A stretch of 64,000 nucleotides of DNA from positions 2,342,501 through 2,406,500 of the forward strand of contig CM060467.1 of assembly GCA_030544235.1 (NCBI GenBank), read 5' to 3'. A program made the translations under genes and the position numbers. Of this stretch, positions 58,287 to 64,000 are shown in pieces. Below the pieces are notes generated by a model, which was given only the letters and a program-made list of their open reading frames with translations, did no database searches and was not told the origin of the DNA. How positions within the stretch are numbered: the first letter of the stretch is position 1; every line of letters begins with the position of its first letter. The DNA is from Lepturacanthus savala. Lineage: Eukaryota > Chordata > Actinopteri > Scombriformes > Trichiuridae.

Positions 58287-59149
58287 ATCTACAGTCACAT
58301 TCGTTATTATAGTAGAACAATGCAGATATATGAGGAGATATATGCTAATCAAGCAGCAAGAATTATATATTTATATCAATTATATATAAGTCAGATGGAA
58401 AAATTCTACTTTTTTTCAATAAAAAAAATTTCATTTAAAACTATCATATTTTTATTAGTAAAAAAGTGTGTTGTTTATTTTTCCTGATAAAAATCGTATT
58501 TTACAAAAATTTTACAAAAATTTGTAATTTTTAAAAACTTAAAAAGTAGTAAAATTTTTCCATTTGTAAAAATACTAGAGGATAGAACATTAGTTGATAT
58601 TATATAATTATATTAGTTGGTAAAATTAGTGAGTAGAATAAGTAAAAAAAATGTTTTTAAATTGATAAAATTAAGAAGGTAATTCTTTTTAATTAAAAAG
58701 TAGTAGTTATTTTTTGTTATTAAAATATTCTTAATTTTATTTCTAATTAAAAAAAATCAAACCATTCTTTTTATAATAAAAGAATTGTACTTTACTTAAA
58801 ATATATAATATAAAATATTTTTTTTAATTACAAAATTGCAAAAAAAAGAGAATCATTTTTATAATTAAAAACATTCTTAATTTTTACATTTTTTAAAAAA
58901 AAATCTTATATTTTTAATTTTAAAAATTCCAATATTTTTACTAATAGCATTTTACTAATACAAAAATTGTCTTAATTTTTTATGAAAAATATTCAGATTC
59001 TTTATGACAGTAAAAGTGAAAACTAGTTATTGAAGATTTAAAGAGCTGAATTCAGAGGCTAAAACTTCAGATACAGAATTAAGCTCTTTATATTTAAAAA
59101 AAAACAAAAAACAGACAACTTTACTCTCATTTAACCCAGATGATGCCGA
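58287..59149. other. AT-rich DNA with A/T homopolymer runs
   Basis: Words of TTTTTAATTAAAAA type dominate. No gene or element. Confidence 0.5.
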
Positions 59150-60073
59150 TCAGTGGCTATTAGAATAATGACTATTAGAATAATGACTATTAGAATAATG
59201 ACTATTAGAATAATGGCTATTAGAATAATGACTATTAGAATAATGACTATTAAAATAATGACTATTAAAATAATGGATAATAGAATATTGACTATTAGAA
59301 TAATGGATAATAGAATAATGGATAATAGAATAATGACTATTAAAATAAAGACTATTAGAATAATGACTAAAAGAATAATAGATAATAGAATAATAGCTAA
59401 TAGAATAATGTCAATTAGAATAATGACTATTAGAATAACGACTATTAGAATAATGGCTATTAGAATAATGGCTATTAGAATAATGGCTAATAGAATAATG
59501 GCCATCAGAATAATGTCAATTAGAATAATGGATAATAGAATAATGGCTATTAGAATAATGGATAATAGAATAATGGCTATTAGAATAATGGATAATAGAA
59601 TAATGGCTATTAGAATAATGGATAATAGAATAATGGCTATTAAAATAATGGATAATAGAATAATGGATAATAGAATAATGGATAATAGAATAATGGCTAT
59701 TAGAATAATGGCTATTAGAATAATGGCTATTAGAATAATGGATAATAGAATAATGGCTATTAAAATAATGGATAATAGAATAATGGATAATAGAATAATG
59801 GATAATAGAATAATGGCTATTAGAATAATGGCTATTAGAATAATGGCTATTAGAATAATGGATAATAGAATAATAGCTAATAGAATAATGGATAATAGAA
59901 TAATGGCTATTAGAATAATGGCTATTAGAATAATGGCTATTAGAATAATGGCTATTAGAATAATGGATAATAGAATAATGGATAATAGAATAATGGATAA
60001 TAGAATAATGGATAATAGAATAATGGATAATAGAATAATGGCCATTAGAATAATGTCAATTAGAATAATTTCT
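59150..60073. repeat. 15-bp minisatellite, about 61 units
   Basis: The unit is ATTAGAATAATGGCT with variants GACT, GATA, GTCA and TAAA at the last positions. Because 15 is a multiple of three, frames stay open on both strands (332 codons on + of I-R-I-M-A type, 304 on - of I-I-L-L-S type). Neither shows non-repeat sequence, so they are artefacts. Confidence 0.97.
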
Positions 60074-60700
60074 ATCAGGTTTCAGCGTCTCAGCTGTAAA
60101 TCTGTGCACCATCTCTGGATTTGTCCACCAATCACACGAGGCTCTGGCTGATCATCGCCTCCATCTTGGGTTCCCTCCTTTTTTCCTCCGACGGCCGACA
60201 CGGCATCTGATTGGACGGGTCGGTTTCGGGCCGCGAGCCCGGCTGAAACCTCTAGAAGGTGATAATAGGCGCTGGGCCGGGTTCACGGAACGAGCAGCTG
60301 TCTCTATTACGCCTTCGCCGGTTTGGCCGACGGCGTTGACGACAAAGAGGACGACAGAGACGGCGTCAGATATGCTGACGTTTAAAGGACAGCGCGGCAT
60401 GGCGAGCGTCTTTTCACTTTCAGGCTTCAACCCCATCATTTATAGGGTGGCAAAGCTGGACGCCGACGGATGCTCCAAAATTAACCGGATATCAGAAACC
60501 CCCAAAATATAAGGATTGTAAACACTCGCTGCTGGTTGACAGATATGAGGTTTAATATCGCTGTGGTGTTTGTTTTTCTGACTTTAACGTCCAAAAAACA
60601 CACAAACACTGGAGATGAATCCACCTGCAATCAAACACTTTGCCTTTAAATCAACAAAATCAAACCAATGATGTCTCTCTTTTAGTAAAATACGCATTTT
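60074..60700. promoter_or_regulatory. CpG-rich islet
   Basis: High CpG between about 60185 and 60475 in AT-rich surroundings. A 95-codon frame on - (60152-60439) is made largely from CpG runs and has no splice context. A CCTATAAATGATGG word at 60439 on - is TATA-like. It could be a promoter or enhancer; no transcript can be defined. Confidence 0.35.
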
Positions 60701-61250
60701 TTTAGCAGTAAAAAAAATAAAAAAATTTTGTTTGAGTGAAATCCAATTCTTAAAAAAAATACAATACATTTTTTAAATTTAAAATAAAAAAATTAAATAA
60801 AATGTTTTAATTTAAAATAAAAAAAATACATTTAAATAAAAAAAAAGTTTACTAATAAAAAAAGTATGATTTTTTAACAATTTGTTATTAGAAAGAAAAT
60901 TAAGAATGTTTTTATGTGTAAAAATATTTTTTTTCATTTTTACAATTTTTTAATTACAAAAATTAAGAATTGAATATTTAATAAAATATATATATTTATA
61001 TATATTTAATATATTAATAAAATACAATTCTTAAAAATTATTATTTTTATAATAATAAAAAAATGGATGTTTTATTTTTTGATTTTTAAAAAATATTATA
61101 ATTATAATTATTATTATAATATATATATTATTATAATATTATTATAATATTATAATTTGAAATATATATTTTTATCAGAAAAATAATAAAGAACTTTTTA
61201 CTAATAAACAGCTAAGATTTTATTTTGTTTTAGTATTTTTTTATTTTTAT
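60701..61250. other. AT-rich DNA with A/T runs
   Basis: Poly-A and poly-T runs and TATAATATTATA words. No gene. Confidence 0.5.
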
Positions 61251-62230
61251 TGATGTGGTGTAAAACCCATATTGTAATATCTATTGCAGACTCATCTATA
61301 TAAATACAATAATTTTTTAAAGAAGCTAACTAGAGATAAATGAAAATTAACAAAGGGACACAAGATAAAAAATATGAAATATTTGTATTTAACAAACCGG
61401 ACGACTGGAAAGCTGAATAAATCCCAGTGTCAGCCATGTTTTCTATCATTTATATCACAAATACAAAACATTATTATTATACAGATGGAATCTGAAAGTC
61501 TGATTTACTTTGAAACTGCAAATCTTTGATTGAATCCACCTCCTGCAATAGAAACACTATATTATCCCCAGCGGTTTCTCTCCATCTTTTGAAGCTAACC
61601 TATAAATCTCATGAAAGAAAGAAAGCTGTAAAAATGACAAATGATTAAAAATCAGTGTGTTGACACACACTCGTTCTGATTCTAATGTTCTTTCACATGC
61701 TGTGATGTTTTATCTGCCTGGGAGTAGAAAAGGATTTAATTAAATGAATATGTGCAAGACAACAGGCCCTTTAAATTAAAAAGAGGGTTTTATATCTTTA
61801 ACAATTCTTCCAATTGTTCTGTATATATAGAACAATCGTAGCTTTATTTTGAAAGAAGTGGAGCGCGGCCACGGTGCCCTAAAGATGAATTATACGACTT
61901 TCATTCATTCTGCCAGCAGCATTAGAGGAGTTTGGCTCTTTTTACGAGTGGTAACCACAACCAGATGGAGTGTTTCACAGCGTCGTTATGCAACTCGACT
62001 GGCAGGGAACTGCAGAGCCAGCAGTTGTTTGTTTCTGGCAAAAGCTTTTTAGTTCCCTAAAAAACTGCCGACTATGTAAGACTCCGATTTCTAAAACAAT
62101 TATGCCCTGATTGTATTATCACATGGAAATGTTGTCAGATTGAAACGGTTTGTTCAGAAAAGTCAAATTTCAGCAGATTGAATGATTTATTGGATGCAAA
62201 AAGGCATTATAGAAGTTTACTTTAGCTATT
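61251..62230. other. Unique DNA, part conserved-noncoding-like
   Basis: The 61840-62140 part is balanced in composition and low in repeats, with a 67-codon frame on + (61849-62052) that lacks splice sites or motifs. I read it as a possible enhancer. Confidence 0.35.
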
Positions 62231-64000
62231 TTTGATTGTTGATTCAATTATCGATTAGTGAAACGATTAATCGATTAGTTGTTTGGTTCATAAAATGGTG
62301 TAAAATGGGAATTATTGTTTCCTAAAGCTGAAGATTCAACCTGAAATGTCTTTTTTTGTCCACAACCCAAAGATCATCAGTTCAATTTTCTCTTAAAAAC
62401 TGAAATAGATTAATTAATTATCAAATTATTTGCCAAATAGTTGAAAAGTAATCGATTAATCGACTAATTGTTGCAGCTGTAATTAGTTATTTGGTTGATA
62501 AAATAAAATAATCAGATTTGAGAATCTGAAACCAAAGAACTTTGACATTATTTCCTCTTTAAAAATGATTCAAGTCGATTAATCGAAACAAAATAGTTGT
62601 CGAATAATGTAATAGTTGGCAACTAATCGATTAATCGACTAATCGTTGCAGCTCTAATTAGTTGTTTGGTTCATAAAATGGTGGTTATCAGTTTATTAAA
62701 AAAGTTGAAACCAGAGAATTTGGACATTTTTCTTCTTTAAAAATGACTTAAATCGATTATCAAAATAGTTGGCGATTAATCAATTAATCAACTAACTGTT
62801 ATAGCTCTGATTAGTCGTTTGTTATAGTATACAACTAATCGATTAATCAACTAACCAGCTCTAATTAGTTGTTTGGTTCATAAAATGGTGATCATCAGTT
62901 TATTTTTATATAAAAAGAAAAGAAAGCAGAAAATCTGAGATTTGAGAAGCTGAAACCAAAGAATTTGGACATTTTTCTTCTTTAAAAATGACTGATTATC
63001 AAAATAGTTGGCGATTAATCGATTAATCAACTAACCGTTACAGCTCTGATTAGTTGTTTGGTTCATAAAATGGTGATTATCAGTTTATTATTATAGAAGA
63101 AGAAAATAAACTATAAAATAATCAGATTTGAGAAGCTGAAACCAGAGAATTTGGACATTTTTCTCCTTTAAAAATGACTGATTATCAAAATAGTTGGCGA
63201 TTAATCGATTAATCAACTAACCGTCACAGCTCTGATTAGTCATTTGGTTCATGAAATGGTGTAAAATGTGAATCAGTGTTTCCCATATCAGCTCAATACA
63301 CTGCTAAGAACATCATAATTTTCTTGTTTTTTGCATATTTGTTATAGTATACAACTAATCGATTAATCAACTAACTGTTATAGCTCTGATTAGTCGTTTG
63401 GTTCATGAAATGGTGTAAAATGTCCACAACAATCAGTTTACTAATATAGAGACTAAAGAAACCAGGAAATAATCAGAGAAGAGAAGCTGGAACCAGAGAA
63501 TTTGGACATTTTTCTTCTTTAAAAATGACTGATTATCAAAATAGTTGGCGATTAATCAATTAATCAACTAACTGTTATAGCTCTGATTAGTCGTTTGGTT
63601 CATGAAATGGTGTAAAATGTGGATCAGTGTTTCCCATATCAGCTCAATACACTGCTAAGGACATTTCTTGTTTTTTGCATATTTGTTATAGTATACAACT
63701 AATCGATTAATCAACTAACCAGCTTGTTGTTTGGTTCATAAAATGGTGATCATCAGTTTATTATTATAGAAGAAGAAAATAAACTATAAAATAATCAGAT
63801 TTGAGAAGCTGAAACCAGAGAATTTGGACAATTTTCTTCTTTAAAAATAACTGATTATCAAAATAATTGGTGATTAATCGATTAATCAACTAACTGTTAC
63901 AGCTCTGATTAGTCGTTTGGTTCATGAAATGGTGTAAAATGTCCACAACAATCAGTTTACTATTATAGAGACTAAAGAAACCAGGAAATAATCAGAGAAG
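62231..64000 (-). repeat. Tandem array derived from the MITE-like element, runs off the window
   Basis: GCTCTRATTAGTYGTTTGGT occurs near 62648, 62803, 62869, 63042, 63226, 63379, 63578 and 63900, always in the same orientation, each followed by TTCATRAAATGGTG and then AGAATTTGGACATTTTTCTT and GATTATCAAAATAGTTGGCG. A secondary landmark, TTGTTATAGTATACAACTAA, is shared at 62819, 63340 and 63683. Spacing of roughly 150-340 bp reflects alternating long and short units. Confidence 0.85.

Noticed and set aside
59131..60151. Two opposite 304- and 332-codon frames resembling a repetitive membrane protein
   Set aside because: A 15-bp unit keeps frame on both strands; no start context, no unique flanking coding sequence.

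Overview
The window reads as vertebrate, most probably teleost fish, nuclear DNA that is intergenic or intronic. The signs are AT-rich background with isolated CpG-rich islets, very long micro- and minisatellites, GT-AG splice-like signals, decayed non-LTR retrotransposon pieces with the RT motifs GVPQGSVL and CYADDT, and dozens of copies of a short element with GAGCTGCAACGATTA-type inverted ends, which I recognise as a common fish repeat. No bacterial or phage organisation is present: no operons, ribosome-binding sites, tRNA or rRNA. I find no complete, recognisable protein-coding gene. Long open frames at 0-3.5, 30-35.9, 48-49.8 and 59.1-60.1 kb are by-products of tandem repeats.

Layout. 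1-3459 is a (CATN)n microsatellite with a kilobase-scale internal duplication. 3.5-8 kb is AT-rich unique DNA with repeat fragments. 8.05-9.68 kb is a 40-bp minisatellite of 40 full units with a four-state variable dinucleotide, flanked by two divergent copies of an undescribed repeat family that returns at 52-55 kb. 10-15 kb holds a CTCF-like motif, a palindrome-rich AT tract, a CpG-rich islet and conserved-element-like unique DNA. 15-23 kb is mainly AT-rich satellites, including an inverted satellite pair. 24.3-24.9 kb is a piggyBac-like TTAA-flanked element. 26.5-27.1 kb contains exon-like open frames.

30-35.9 kb is dominated by CA, CCAT, CTAT, CCTT and CCTC arrays, one of them bracketed by a direct repeat. 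36.5-40.1 kb and 43.9-46.8 kb are clusters of the inverted-end element. 41.3-42.3 kb is a mosaic of L2-like RT fragments in both orientations with a hAT-like element between them. 42.8-43.9 kb has a CpG cluster, two phase-compatible exon-like segments on + and one on -. 48.1-49.8 kb is a CA higher-order array. 50.4-50.5 kb has a compact exon-like segment on -. 52.3-54.9 kb contains a 2.3-kb imperfect inverted repeat. 56.1-57.7 kb is another element cluster. 59.15-60.07 kb is a 15-bp minisatellite. 60.1-60.5 kb is a CpG-rich islet. 62.2 kb to the end is the inverted-end element converted into a tandem array that runs off the window.

Interplay. There is no pathway to describe. The window is best viewed as repeat-driven sequence with a few candidate exons and regulatory islets. 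Every exon call is tentative, because frames of 60-80 codons arise by chance in this much DNA; splice signals and phase were used only to rank them.
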